A stretch of DNA of 64,000 nucleotides from an uncultured Bacteroidales bacterium. GTDB taxonomy: Bacteria; Bacteroidota; Bacteroidia; Bacteroidales; UBA932. This document shows positions 39,068 through 49,253 of this stretch, in pieces (within the stretch, counting starts at the first letter, position 1; each line of letters starts with the position of its first letter). Made by a program: the position numbers and the translations under genes. The notes beneath the pieces are model-generated. The model did not search any database. It was not told the DNA's origin and saw nothing but the letters and a program-made list of their open reading frames with translations. The stretch spans positions 372,001 through 436,000 of the forward strand of contig CAMVKH010000001.1 in NCBI GenBank assembly GCA_947168065.1, in the 5' to 3' direction.

Positions 39068-40618
39068 TTAATAGCCCTGATTCTGGGTAAGTTTGGTGTT
39101 GGCAAGCCGGTCAGAATCCGGAATCGGGAAAAGGGCGCGATAGCTGTCAACGGCGGTACCGCCCTGGACGCCGCCCTTCCACTGCCAGACATAGTCCGAA
39201 CTGGTGAACAGGCCGAAGCGGATCAGGTCGCTGCGGCGCCAGCACTCCTGGTAGAGTTCGCGGCCGCGCTCGTCGATGATCTCGTTCAGCGTGAGGGCAT
39301 TGACTGCCGGCATACCGGCACGCTCGCGAACCTGGTTGAAGGCCGAGAGGCCATCGATCGAGGCACCGCGGGCAGCGCACTCAGCAGCCATCAGCAGCAC
39401 GTCGGCGTAGCGCATCATCGGGAAGTCGGTGTCGACGAAGCCGAGCTCCTGGCCCGGGGTGCCGTCACTCTTGATGTTGCGGAACTTCATGAAGGCATAG
39501 CCGTTGGTGAACTCGCCGATGTCGTCGATGCTCTTCTGCTGGGTAGCCGTGTAGAAGAGGTTGCGGGCGTCGGCGGAGCTGAACTTGTCGTAGAATTCAG
39601 GCGTCGTGCGGAGACCGCCCCAGCCGGAGGAGATACCCAGGGCTGCAGGGTCCATCTCGCCGCCCGTGGAGGCGAAGATCAGGTAGTTGGTCGCACCGTA
39701 GCTGGTGGTGTTGACGCCGTCCTGCTCGATGGCGAAGATGATCTCGTCGGTGCAGCGGTCGTTGTCGGCCAGGAACAGCTCCTGATACGGGCTGAAGTCG
39801 CCGGAAGAAGTGGTGTGGAGCTTGTAGCCGTCACCCATCAGGCTGCTGAGCACCTGGGCGCACTTGTCGTACATCGCGGTGCCCGTATAGACCTGGGCGT
39901 TCAGATACAGCTTGGCAAGCAGGAACTTGGCCACACCCTTGTCGGCGCGGGCATAGCCGTTGCCGCGGGGAGCTGCAAGCGCGCTGTTGTTGATCAGGTC
40001 GCTGAGTTCCTTCTCAAGCCAGTTGAAAAGGTCGGCACGGTTGATCTGGTCGGGGAAGGCACCCACCACGCTCGTCTCGTCAGCAAACGGCACGTTGCCG
40101 AAGTTGTCGATGGCGTGGTAGTAAGCCAGGGCGCGGAGCACGCGGGCCTCGGCGATGAACTCTTCCTTGTTGGGGAAAGACACGCTGGAAGCCTGGGCTT
40201 CGCGGATGAACTCGTTGGCAGCGGACACCTGCATGAAGATGCGGGAGTAGAACGCGTAGATGAACGTATCGTCCGTCGTCCAGTTCATATAGTGGAAATT
40301 CTTGATGGTCTGGTCATTCCAGCCGCAGACCGACTCATCGGTCGTCAGTTCGCTGTGGTGGTACAGGCCACGGATGTACTGCGAGGCACCTCCGTCAAGA
40401 CCGGAGATGGAAGCACTTCCGTTGGCACCGTAGTAACCCGAGGTGGCGAAGCCCGTATAGACACCCGCCAGGAAGGAGGTGAAGGAGGCCTCGTCGACGA
40501 GGGCCTTGTCCGCCGTGTTGGCGTTCGGGTCGATCGGCGTGACATTGAGGTCACCGATGCAGGAGGTCAGCGCGGCAGAGATGGCAAGGATGCCGAAAAT
40601 ATATTTGATCGTTTTCAT
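39068..40618 (-). CDS. susD: SusD/RagB-family nutrient-binding outer-membrane lipoprotein
   Basis: IKYIFGILAISAALTSCIGDLNVTPIDPN...YHAIDNFGNVPFADET...RYADVLLMAAECAARG...FNQVRERAGMP. Confidence 0.93.
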   Translation of the reverse strand: MKTIKYIFGILAISAALTSCIGDLNVTPIDPNANTADKALVDEASFTSFLAGVYTGFATSGYYGANGSASISGLDGGASQYIRGLYHHSELTTDESVCGWNDQTIKNFHYMNWTTDDTFIYAFYSRIFMQVSAANEFIREAQASSVSFPNKEEFIAEARVLRALAYYHAIDNFGNVPFADETSVVGAFPDQINRADLFNWLEKELSDLINNSALAAPRGNGYARADKGVAKFLLAKLYLNAQVYTGTAMYDKCAQVLSSLMGDGYKLHTTSSGDFSPYQELFLADNDRCTDEIIFAIEQDGVNTTSYGATNYLIFASTGGEMDPAALGISSGWGGLRTTPEFYDKFSSADARNLFYTATQQKSIDDIGEFTNGYAFMKFRNIKSDGTPGQELGFVDTDFPMMRYADVLLMAAECAARGASIDGLSAFNQVRERAGMPAVNALTLNEIIDERGRELYQECWRRSDLIRFGLFTSSDYVWQWKGGVQGGTAVDSYRALFPIPDSDRLANTKLTQNQGY

Positions 40619-40631
40619 ATCTCACGCTGTA

Positions 40632-43622
40632 TTAGAAGTTGAACTTGAGACCGAGCACGAAGGTCCGCGGGCGCGGATAGAGCGTGCCGTCGATACCGCC
40701 GTACACCTCGGGATCCATTCCCTTGTACTTGGTCAGGGTGCAGATGTTCTGGACCGTGCCGAAGATATTGAGGGAAGCGTAGTTGTCGCCGCCTACCCGG
40801 AAGAGTTTCGGGAAGGTGTAGCCGAGGGTGAAGTTGTCGAGCTTCAGGAACGAGGCGTTGGTGATGTAATAGTCCGACGTGTACTGGGCCTGGGAGAAAT
40901 AGGAATCCCAGGCGGAGGCCAGGCGGTTGCTCACGAAACTGTTGGTCCAGAGGTCGGCCAGCATTTCCGTATCGGAAGCCACGTTGTTGTAAACCCAGTT
41001 GCCGACGGAGGCGTGGCCGGAGAGGGCAGCCGTCCAGTTCTTCCAGCTGAAGTTGGTGTTGAAACCGAAGGTGAAGTCAGCGTCGGGCTTGTGGTAGAAG
41101 TACTTGTCGTCGGCGTTGATCACACCGTCGTTGTTGCGGTCCACATAGACGCCGCTGATCGGGTAGCCTTTCTCGTCATAGACCTGCTGGTACACGTAGA
41201 AGGCGCGCATCGGGTGACCGACCTGGTGCATCTGCACGTTGTTGCCGGTACCGCCCGAGACACCGCCCGTCTCAACGCCCGTGGCGTTGTCTTCGGAAGC
41301 GGTCAGACGCGTGATCTCGTTGTAGTTGTAGGCCACGTTGAAGCCGGCCGTCCAGCTCATGTCCTTGCGCTCGATCAGGATGCCGTTCAGACCGAGTTCG
41401 ACACCGAGGTTCTTCATGTCACCGATGTTGGTGTTCAGGTAGTTGGTCAGGTTGGAGAGGGCCGGGACAGGAATGTAGTTCAGAATGTCGCGGGTATCCC
41501 TCCGGTAAAGGTCGAGGTTGGCCGAGAGACGGTCGTTCCAGAAGCCGAGGTCCATACCGACGTTGTAGGTCGTGGTGGTCTCCCAACGGAGGTCGGCGCT
41601 GTAGCCCAATGCGGAGATCGGGGTGATGAGCCGGTCGTTGAAGTAGTAGTAGGAACCCAGCTGGTTGGTCAGGAACTGTGCGAAGGTGTCGTAATAGCCG
41701 CCCACCTCCTGCTGTCCGGTCTCACCCCAGGAGAGACGCAGCTTCAGGGTGCTGAGCGTTCCGGCCTGCGGCATGAAGTCTTCCTTCATGACGTTCCAGG
41801 CGAAGGCCACGGACGGGAAGATACCCCATTTGTGGTTCTGGAAGCGCGAGGTACCGTCGGCGCGCAACGTAGCGGTCAGCAGGTATTTCTCACCGTAGGT
41901 ATAGTTGGCACGACCGAAGAACGAAATCAGGTAGAGCTCGCCCTTGCCGATCGACTCGCCAAGCTTGGCCTTGTCGCTCAGACGGATGGTATTGCTGTTG
42001 CTCTCGCTGTAGAAGTGCTGCCAGGAATAACCGGCCATCAGGTCGACGTTGTGCTTGCCGAAGTCCTTGTTGAAGTCGCCGTAAAATTCCAGCGTGGTGT
42101 TGCGGCGGGAATAGTCGTAATCGGTATGCTGGCCGCCGCCCGACTGGTTGGTGTTGTGGTACGAAGCCTCAGAGCCCTTGGCCAGTTCGGTCACGCCCAC
42201 ACTCTTCGCCCAGTCGAGACCGAGGTTGAGGTTGAAGCGGAGCGCCTCGAAACCGTGGACCTTGTAGTCGAACTGTGCATTGCCGATGAAACGGTAGGCG
42301 TTCGCCGTATCGTTCTTCGCGTCGAGCAGGCCGACCGGGTTCATCGTGGCCATCGTGTTGATGTTGCCGCTCTGGTCGAACCAGGTGGTGTAGCCGTTCA
42401 GGTTGTAACCGCCGATTTTGTTGTACACCGGCTTGGTCGGGTCATAATGGTTGGCCGCGCCGATGGCATCCTGGTTGGCGTACTGGTTGAAGGCGTAGGT
42501 TCCCTTACCGTTCAAGTTGACGGTCAAGTGGTTGTTCAGGAAACTCGGCGAGAGGTTGAGCGATGCGGTGGCACGGTCCATCTTCGAGCCGATCAGCGTA
42601 CCGTTCTGCTCGGTGAAACCGCCGGAAACACGATAGGGCATGAAATCACCGATCTTGCCGCCTACGCTCAGGTTGGCGTCGTGCGAAAGGGCGTTGTGGA
42701 AGATTTCATCCTGCCAGCCGTGTTTGTTGATTTTACCCACTGCATCTGCAGGGATCTTGCCGCCGATGCCGAGATTGGCCTCAGCCGGGGAATTTGCACC
42801 GTAGTAGGAACGGATGATTTCCACGATGCCGTCAGCATCCAGCAGGGTGTTGTACTTGGCAAGCGTGTTGTACGACGCGGTGTAGTCGACGGCCACGTGC
42901 GGAATCTTGCTGGCGACCTTCGAACCCTTCTTGGTCGTGATCACGATGACGCCGTTCGATGCGCGGGAACCGTAGATGGCGGTCGCCGAGGCATCCTTCA
43001 GCACGGTGAAGCTTTCGATGTCTTCAGGGTTGATCGAGGAAAGCGGGTCGGACATACCGCTGATGCCGTCGTTCGAAACCGGCAGGCCGTCGATGACGAT
43101 CAGCGGGTCGTTGCTCGCATTGATGGAGGAGCCGCCGCGGATACGGATCGTGGCACCGGAACCCGGCATACCGGAACCGGCCGTGACCACCACACCGGCG
43201 CTCTTGCCGCGGAGCAGGTCAGCCGGGGTCGTGATGACACCTTTGTTGATTTCATCTGCGCGGACGGTCGAGACCGATCCGGTCATGTCGCTTTTCTTGA
43301 CCGTACCGTAACCGATGACGACCACTTCGTCCAGAAACTCGTGATCATCCTCCATAAGCACGGTGGCGGCCTTTCCGGCCTCGACCGTGACGGTCTTCAG
43401 ACCCAGGAAGCTGATCTCGATCAGCGTGTTGGCAGAAGGGACGTTGAGCGTCCAGGCCCCGTCCAGATCCGTCTGCACGCCGTTGCTGGTACCCACTTGG
43501 ATAACAGCAGCCCCGGCCACGGGACCGAACTTGTCTTCCACCACACCTTTCGCAGTGTACTGCGCGAAAGCGGAGGCACAAGTCAGTACCAGGACCGAGA
43601 GCAGAGTAAGAATCTTCTTCAT
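40632..43622 (-). CDS. susC: SusC/RagA-family TonB-dependent transporter
   Basis: GVVEDKFGPVAGAAVIQVGTSNGVQTDLDGAW...DEVVVIGYGTVKKSDMTGSVSTV...YGSRASNGVIVITTKKG; C-terminal FVLGLKFNF. Confidence 0.95.
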   Translation of the reverse strand: MKKILTLLSVLVLTCASAFAQYTAKGVVEDKFGPVAGAAVIQVGTSNGVQTDLDGAWTLNVPSANTLIEISFLGLKTVTVEAGKAATVLMEDDHEFLDEVVVIGYGTVKKSDMTGSVSTVRADEINKGVITTPADLLRGKSAGVVVTAGSGMPGSGATIRIRGGSSINASNDPLIVIDGLPVSNDGISGMSDPLSSINPEDIESFTVLKDASATAIYGSRASNGVIVITTKKGSKVASKIPHVAVDYTASYNTLAKYNTLLDADGIVEIIRSYYGANSPAEANLGIGGKIPADAVGKINKHGWQDEIFHNALSHDANLSVGGKIGDFMPYRVSGGFTEQNGTLIGSKMDRATASLNLSPSFLNNHLTVNLNGKGTYAFNQYANQDAIGAANHYDPTKPVYNKIGGYNLNGYTTWFDQSGNINTMATMNPVGLLDAKNDTANAYRFIGNAQFDYKVHGFEALRFNLNLGLDWAKSVGVTELAKGSEASYHNTNQSGGGQHTDYDYSRRNTTLEFYGDFNKDFGKHNVDLMAGYSWQHFYSESNSNTIRLSDKAKLGESIGKGELYLISFFGRANYTYGEKYLLTATLRADGTSRFQNHKWGIFPSVAFAWNVMKEDFMPQAGTLSTLKLRLSWGETGQQEVGGYYDTFAQFLTNQLGSYYYFNDRLITPISALGYSADLRWETTTTYNVGMDLGFWNDRLSANLDLYRRDTRDILNYIPVPALSNLTNYLNTNIGDMKNLGVELGLNGILIERKDMSWTAGFNVAYNYNEITRLTASEDNATGVETGGVSGGTGNNVQMHQVGHPMRAFYVYQQVYDEKGYPISGVYVDRNNDGVINADDKYFYHKPDADFTFGFNTNFSWKNWTAALSGHASVGNWVYNNVASDTEMLADLWTNSFVSNRLASAWDSYFSQAQYTSDYYITNASFLKLDNFTLGYTFPKLFRVGGDNYASLNIFGTVQNICTLTKYKGMDPEVYGGIDGTLYPRPRTFVLGLKFNF

Positions 43623-43661
43623 AGAAACTGCTTTAGTTAAACTTTACTTTGATGATTTAGA

Positions 43662-44990
43662 TTATTGATTTTTCTCCTTGATGGCCAGTACGCTCACGGC
43701 ACCGCAGAGCAGCAGCGCGCCCGCGATGACCAGCATGCCCGCCTGCGATCCGCCGATGGCCTTGAGGACCAGGCCACCCAGCGCAGCTGCGACGATCTGC
43801 GGCAGGCAGATGGTGCAGTTGAACAGGCCCAGGTACTCGCCCATGTGCGAACTGCCCTTCAGCGCATTGGTCAGGATCGAGAACGGGAGGGCGAGCATCG
43901 CGGCCCAGGCGAATCCGATGAGGAAATACGAGACGAAGAGCAGGTATCTGTCATGGACGAAGAATACCGAAATGAAACCGATGGCACCGATTACCAGCGA
44001 AGTGATGTAGGCGGCCCGGTTCGTCTTGAATTTCGGAATGAAGAGCGCCCAGCAGAGCGAACCCACGGCCTGGATAGCGAAGACCACGCCCACCCAGTTG
44101 CCGGCGGCCTGATAGCCTTCCGACACGACGTCGGTGGTGCCCCATACGTTCTTGGCGATGGCGCCGTTGGTGTAGGTCCACATAAAGAGGAAGGCGGCCC
44201 AGCAGAAGAACTGCACCAGACCCACGGTCCAGAATGCCTTCGGGGCCTGGGCCAGCAGCTTGATGAAACCTTCCTTCTTGCCTTCCTGCTGCTTCTGGAG
44301 GTCGAAACCGTGGAATTCCGCATATTCCTTCGGCGGCATCTCCTTTACTTTCATAAAGGTATAGAGGACGCAGAGGATCAGGATGGCGGCCCCGCAGTAG
44401 AAGCTCCAGATCACCGAATCGGGAATCACGCCCTTGGGAGCGGTATTGGCGATGCCGATCCAGGTGAAGAAAATCGGGAACAGGTAGCCGAACAGGCTGC
44501 CGGCGTTGCACAGGAAACTCTGGATCGAGTAGGCCTGCGTCTTCTGCTTCTCATTGACCATGTCGCCCACCATCATCTTGAAGGGCTGCATCGCCACGTT
44601 GATAGAGGTATCCAGGAAGATGAGCGAGAAAAGGCCGAACCACATGGCGCCGTTCAGGCCCAGGAAGAGCCGCTGGCTGAAATTCAGGCTGCCCGCATTG
44701 GGCAGGAAGACCATCACCAGCACGGCGACGATGGCGCCGACCAGCAGATAAGGCTTGCGGCGGCCCATCCGGCACCAGGTACGGTCGGACCAGTGGCCGA
44801 TCAGCGGCTGGACGATCATACCCATCAGCGGAGGAAGGATCCAGAAGAAACTCAGCTGGTGCGGATCGGCACCCAGCGTGGCGAATATGCGGCTGATGTT
44901 GGCGCTCTGCAGCGCATAGGCTATCTGCACACCGAAGAACCCGAAGCTCAGGTTGAACATCTGCCAAAACGTTAGGTTTCTTTTCTCCAT
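43662..44990 (-). CDS. MFS sugar transporter (SLC45/maltose-type)
   Basis: MEKRNLTFWQMFNLSFGFFGVQIAYALQSANISRIFATLGADPHQLSFFWILPPLMGMIVQPLIGHWSDRTWCRMGRRKPYLL. Confidence 0.9.
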   Translation of the reverse strand: MEKRNLTFWQMFNLSFGFFGVQIAYALQSANISRIFATLGADPHQLSFFWILPPLMGMIVQPLIGHWSDRTWCRMGRRKPYLLVGAIVAVLVMVFLPNAGSLNFSQRLFLGLNGAMWFGLFSLIFLDTSINVAMQPFKMMVGDMVNEKQKTQAYSIQSFLCNAGSLFGYLFPIFFTWIGIANTAPKGVIPDSVIWSFYCGAAILILCVLYTFMKVKEMPPKEYAEFHGFDLQKQQEGKKEGFIKLLAQAPKAFWTVGLVQFFCWAAFLFMWTYTNGAIAKNVWGTTDVVSEGYQAAGNWVGVVFAIQAVGSLCWALFIPKFKTNRAAYITSLVIGAIGFISVFFVHDRYLLFVSYFLIGFAWAAMLALPFSILTNALKGSSHMGEYLGLFNCTICLPQIVAAALGGLVLKAIGGSQAGMLVIAGALLLCGAVSVLAIKEKNQ

Positions 44991-45060
44991 AACAATAAAT
45001 CAGGCTTTTATGCCAAAATAAACCTTCAAATGTAAACATTTTTTACATTGGTTATAACTT

Positions 45061-45094
45061 TTTGACAAAAACTGCATAAAAAGCTTTATCTTTA
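45061..45094 (+). promoter_or_regulatory. Promoter of the serine hydrolase operon
   Basis: TTTG (45061-45064), N22, TATCTTTA (45087-45094), ATG at 45099. Confidence 0.4.
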
Positions 45095-45098
45095 TAGA

Positions 45099-46676
45099 AT
45101 GAAACAGACACTTCTCCTTACCGCCATCCTTACGCTGCTCCCGCTTGCGGCAGCCGGCCAGACCACGAAGAACATCCCTGCACGCCATCCGGTTCTCACG
45201 CAGGAAGAAATCATCGCCAACATCGAAAGGACCATCGAACAGGTCCGTGCCGACTGGAAGATTCCCGGCATGGGCGTTTCGCTCTACAAAGACGGACAGG
45301 TCATCCTGTCTAAAGGCTACGGTGTCAAGAGCCTGGAGACCGGCGTACCGGTGGATGCCCATACCCTCTTCCAGATCGGGTCCGTGTCCAAGTCGTTCAC
45401 GGCGGCCATCCTTGCACAGCTGGTAGACGAAGGTCTCCTGAGCTGGGAAGACCGGGTGAAAGACCATCTCCCCGACTTCGAGATGTACGACCCCTGGGTC
45501 ACCGCGAACATCCAGGTCAAGGACCTGACCTCCCACCGCACCGGCATGCGGGATGACATCGGCACCTACCTGGGCAACCTGGGCTACGACCGTGACGACA
45601 TCTACAAGATGTTCAAGCTGATGCCGCCCGCCTACACATTCCGGGGCGACTATCAGTACAACAACATCACCTTCATCCCCGCCGCGAAGATCATCGAGAA
45701 ACTGACCGGCAAGAGCTGGGAGGACAACGTGCGCGAACGCATCTTCCAGCCGCTGGGCATGACGGAATCCACGCTCAACGGAGAAGGCTTCGGCGCCGCC
45801 CTGGCCGACGGCACCGCCGCGCTCCCCTACACCTTCGAACGCAAGGGCCGCGAAATGAACATCTGGCCGATGTACGGCGACGAGCAGTCGCTCTGGTGGC
45901 TCACCGTCGTAGGCCCCGCCGGCAGCATCTGCTGCACGCCGACCGACCTGATCAAATGGGCCGTCTTCCATCTGGGCGACGGCAAGGTAGGCGACCGCCA
46001 GCTCATCTCCGAAAAACAGATGAACTACCTCCACCGCGGCGTGACCATCACCTCCCAGACCCCCGACAAGACCAATCTCTACGGCCACTGCTGGTTCATC
46101 GAGCAGACCCGCAAATGCCGCATGTACTTCCATACCGGCACCACCTGGGGAATGACCACGATCTGCTGCTTCATCCCCGAAATGGATTTCGCCATGACCA
46201 TCCAGGTCAACAGCGAGGCGCCTTCCGAGGCGCGGCACGCCATCCTTCGCCGTGCCGTGGACCTTTTCCTCGGCTATGAAGACTACGACTACAACGCCGA
46301 ATACCTGAAAGAATGGTACGCGAATGCGGACCGGCGCGCCACGGCCGAAGAGAAGGCTGCGGCCGAACGTGTCGCCGTGGCGGCGCCCGCCTGGTCCCGG
46401 ATCCAGGGACATTACACCGGACAGCACGAAATCCTGGGCGACCTCGACATCCTGATCGAAGGCGGCCGTCTCTATATCAAGCTGCACAACAAGAAAGCAT
46501 GGAAGCGCGAACTCAAGCACGTCAACGGCAATGTCTTCAACTTCCGTGCGGACGGCTGGGGCTTCGACGTGACCTTCCACTTCGACAACCCGGACGAATG
46601 GGGTTCCCTGGCCAAGGGACTGTCCATCACGGTGGGATCGGGAGAAGAATTTGCAAATTGGGACAGAAAACTCTAA
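45099..46676 (+). CDS. Beta-lactamase-family serine hydrolase, secreted
   Basis: MKQTLLLTAILTLLPLAAAGQ signal; PGMGVSLYKDGQVILSKGYG...FQIGSVSKSFTAAILA...YQYNNITF. Confidence 0.92.
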   Translation: MKQTLLLTAILTLLPLAAAGQTTKNIPARHPVLTQEEIIANIERTIEQVRADWKIPGMGVSLYKDGQVILSKGYGVKSLETGVPVDAHTLFQIGSVSKSFTAAILAQLVDEGLLSWEDRVKDHLPDFEMYDPWVTANIQVKDLTSHRTGMRDDIGTYLGNLGYDRDDIYKMFKLMPPAYTFRGDYQYNNITFIPAAKIIEKLTGKSWEDNVRERIFQPLGMTESTLNGEGFGAALADGTAALPYTFERKGREMNIWPMYGDEQSLWWLTVVGPAGSICCTPTDLIKWAVFHLGDGKVGDRQLISEKQMNYLHRGVTITSQTPDKTNLYGHCWFIEQTRKCRMYFHTGTTWGMTTICCFIPEMDFAMTIQVNSEAPSEARHAILRRAVDLFLGYEDYDYNAEYLKEWYANADRRATAEEKAAAERVAVAAPAWSRIQGHYTGQHEILGDLDILIEGGRLYIKLHNKKAWKRELKHVNGNVFNFRADGWGFDVTFHFDNPDEWGSLAKGLSITVGSGEEFANWDRKL

Positions 46677-46685
46677 TTTTGAGCC

Positions 46686-47483
46686 ATGATGAAACGGTAT
46701 GTGATGCTTGCCGCCGCGTTGCTGGGTGCAACGCTCGGTCTCTGGGCCAAGACGCCCGTCATCGGCATTTCCTCCTACAGTGAGAGCGGAAGATGCCAGG
46801 TCAATATGACTTACGTCAACTCCGTCCGGATGGCCGGAGGTGTGCCGCTGGTCATTCCCGTCACGGGTGACGACGCCCAGATCGACCTCGTCATCTCGGC
46901 CATCGACGCCCTCGTGATGACGGGCGGCGAAGACTTCGACCCGCTCAAATGGTTTGGCGAGGAGCCTGTCCGCGGCCTGGGCGAAGTCGTTCCGGAACGT
47001 GACGAGTATGACGTCAAGCTGGTCCGCGCAGCCGTGGCCCGGGGCATCCCCGTGCTGGGTATCTGCCGCGGAGAGCAACTGCTGGCCGTGGCCTTCGGCG
47101 GCTCACTCTGGCAGGACATCCCTTCGCAGGTTCCCTCCAGCTACGTAAAACATCGGCAGAGCCCCACGAGCGGCGCCTACGGCACCCATTCGATTTCCAT
47201 CACGCCCGATTCAAAACTGGCAAAAATCCTCGGCAAGGACAAGGCCGTCGTCAATTCCTTCCATCACCAGGCCATCAAGGACGTACCCAAGGGCTTCAAG
47301 GTTACGGCCACATCGGCCGACGGTATTATAGAAGGTGTCGAGCGCGTCGGCAAACTGCCCGGTTTTGTCGATGGGGGCGGCATCATCATCGGCGTCCAGT
47401 TCCATCCCGAAGTGATCACCAATGCGGGCAATCCGGAATTCCTGCCCATTTTCCGCTTCATCGTAGAAGAAGCCTGCAAATAA
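46686..47483 (+). CDS. Peptidase C26 / gamma-glutamyl-GABA hydrolase-like class I GATase
   Basis: PVIGISSYSE...DALVMTGGEDFDPLKWFGEEP...VLGICRGEQLLAVAFGGSLWQDI...GVQFHPE. Confidence 0.92.
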   Translation: MMKRYVMLAAALLGATLGLWAKTPVIGISSYSESGRCQVNMTYVNSVRMAGGVPLVIPVTGDDAQIDLVISAIDALVMTGGEDFDPLKWFGEEPVRGLGEVVPERDEYDVKLVRAAVARGIPVLGICRGEQLLAVAFGGSLWQDIPSQVPSSYVKHRQSPTSGAYGTHSISITPDSKLAKILGKDKAVVNSFHHQAIKDVPKGFKVTATSADGIIEGVERVGKLPGFVDGGGIIIGVQFHPEVITNAGNPEFLPIFRFIVEEACK

Positions 47484-47492
47484 GTTTCCCTG

Positions 47493-49253
47493 ATGTCTGC
47501 ACGCACTTTCATTACTTCACTGGCCATGCTATGCGCCTTGGCCGCCGCATCTTCCTGCGTCGACCCGGCGTATGATCTCAACCGGACAGACCCCGCCGTC
47601 ACACTCGGCGGCGACGACCTGACGTTCCCCCTGGGCACGACCCGGCAACTGAAAGTCGGCGACATGATTACCGACCGCTTCGGCAGCCTCTTCGTCCGGG
47701 AAGACGACGGGACATTCACCGCGCATTATACGGCCGATCCTGTAGATTTCGTCTTTGCCGGGCTGAAGGACTACGACGGAGCCCGTCCGTTCCGCAAATA
47801 CTGCAACTTCCCCATTTCCACGGCTTTCTCGCTGTTCAGAACGCCAGCTTCCGGCGTGAGTTTCGACCCGGACGGTACGGCTGACCTTTCGGGCCTGCTG
47901 CCTGCCACGATCAATCTCGGCACCAAGTCGCGGGGTACGACCCTCAATATCCCGCGCATGCCCGACCAGCTGCTCGGACTCGAATCGATCACCCTCACCC
48001 GCGAGTCGATCGTACGGGTCACCTTCGCGATTCCCAACTGCGTGCTGACCGACGGCACGGTGACCGCTACCGTCAACGTCGACCTGAGCCAATTCTTTGA
48101 AAGCGAAGACTGCGTCGACGGCATCTTGACCGTCGTCGTCCCGCTCACGAAGGAAAACGGCTATTCCTCCACCATCGACATTCCGCTGCGCACGCTCAAG
48201 TTCAGTTCGGGTGATTACGACGTCAAGACCCACACCCTCAATTTGGAAGCCCGGCTCGGCTTCAACGGCAGCGTGTCGGTGAGCGGGGCCCGGACCAGCC
48301 GCGCCCGCTACGAAAGCATCGTATCGTCCAACCCGCTCCAGCAACTCCAGGTCACGGCGGAACTCCGCGACCTCACCTGCGAATCCATCCGCGGCCGCTA
48401 CGACTACAAGATCGCCCAGCTCCAGACCAGCGTCGACCTGACCAACCTGACCGGTCAGGTCCTCGACCGGATCGGCGACAAGGACGCCGTCTTCGACTTC
48501 GACGATCCCGAGATCATCCTCAACGTGGAGAGCAATATCAGCGTTCCGACCTACGCCCTGGTCAAGCTCACGGCCCTGAAGAAACGCGCCAAGGTCGCTG
48601 TCATGGACAGCATCGTCGTCCCCTTCCCGATCGCCGAACCGGGCGAAACCCTGCACAAGCAGATACGCCTGGCCAAAACCGCGAAGAGCCCGGAAGACGT
48701 CGTCCTCGACTTCACCGAACTGGTCCGGATCGCCCCCGACCAGATCGTCGTGGACATCGAGGGCCTCACTTACCACGACCAGACGGGGGAAGTCCGCGTC
48801 GGAGTGGTGTATGAAGCACACGTGACGCCCCGCGTCAACATCCCCCTGGCCTTCGGGCCCGCCCTGCAGCTTACGATGCGCGACACGCTCACGCTGCCCG
48901 ATACCTTCGGCAACCTGCTTCAGGACAACCGGCTGACACTGCTCGGCGAGATGACCAACACACTCCCGCTGCAGCTTGAATTCAATATGGAGATGACCGA
49001 TGCGGCCGGAAACCGGCTGCTCGAGCCCGTCGATGCGACCATCGCCGCAGGCGGCACCAGTCCTCTCTCCGTTCCTTTGGCTCCCCTGGCTGACGCGCCG
49101 GTCGGGAAACTGACGAAAGCCTTCCTGACCTTCAAGGTGAAAGGGACGAAAGACAACCGTCCCGTCAAGGCCGACGATTACATCCAGGCCGCCCTCCGGG
49201 TCAAGGTCCCGGGCGGCTATCATCTCTCCCTCCAATACGACGACGCGCAATGA
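47493..49253 (+). CDS. Conserved hypothetical lipoprotein-like protein
   Basis: MSARTFITSLAMLCALAAASSCVDPAYDLNRTDPAVTLGGDDLTFPLG; long intact ORF overlapping the next gene's start. Confidence 0.75.
   Translation: MSARTFITSLAMLCALAAASSCVDPAYDLNRTDPAVTLGGDDLTFPLGTTRQLKVGDMITDRFGSLFVREDDGTFTAHYTADPVDFVFAGLKDYDGARPFRKYCNFPISTAFSLFRTPASGVSFDPDGTADLSGLLPATINLGTKSRGTTLNIPRMPDQLLGLESITLTRESIVRVTFAIPNCVLTDGTVTATVNVDLSQFFESEDCVDGILTVVVPLTKENGYSSTIDIPLRTLKFSSGDYDVKTHTLNLEARLGFNGSVSVSGARTSRARYESIVSSNPLQQLQVTAELRDLTCESIRGRYDYKIAQLQTSVDLTNLTGQVLDRIGDKDAVFDFDDPEIILNVESNISVPTYALVKLTALKKRAKVAVMDSIVVPFPIAEPGETLHKQIRLAKTAKSPEDVVLDFTELVRIAPDQIVVDIEGLTYHDQTGEVRVGVVYEAHVTPRVNIPLAFGPALQLTMRDTLTLPDTFGNLLQDNRLTLLGEMTNTLPLQLEFNMEMTDAAGNRLLEPVDATIAAGGTSPLSVPLAPLADAPVGKLTKAFLTFKVKGTKDNRPVKADDYIQAALRVKVPGGYHLSLQYDDAQ

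Noticed and set aside
40479-43640. 1053-aa plus-strand ORF
   Set aside because: Antisense shadow of susC, which has clear TonB-dependent receptor motifs.
45000-47078. 692-aa minus-strand ORF
   Set aside because: Antisense of the serine hydrolase and C26 peptidase.
47529-49250. 573-aa minus-strand ORF
   Set aside because: Antisense of the lipoprotein-like gene 47493-49253, which has a signal peptide and overlaps the next gene like an operon member.
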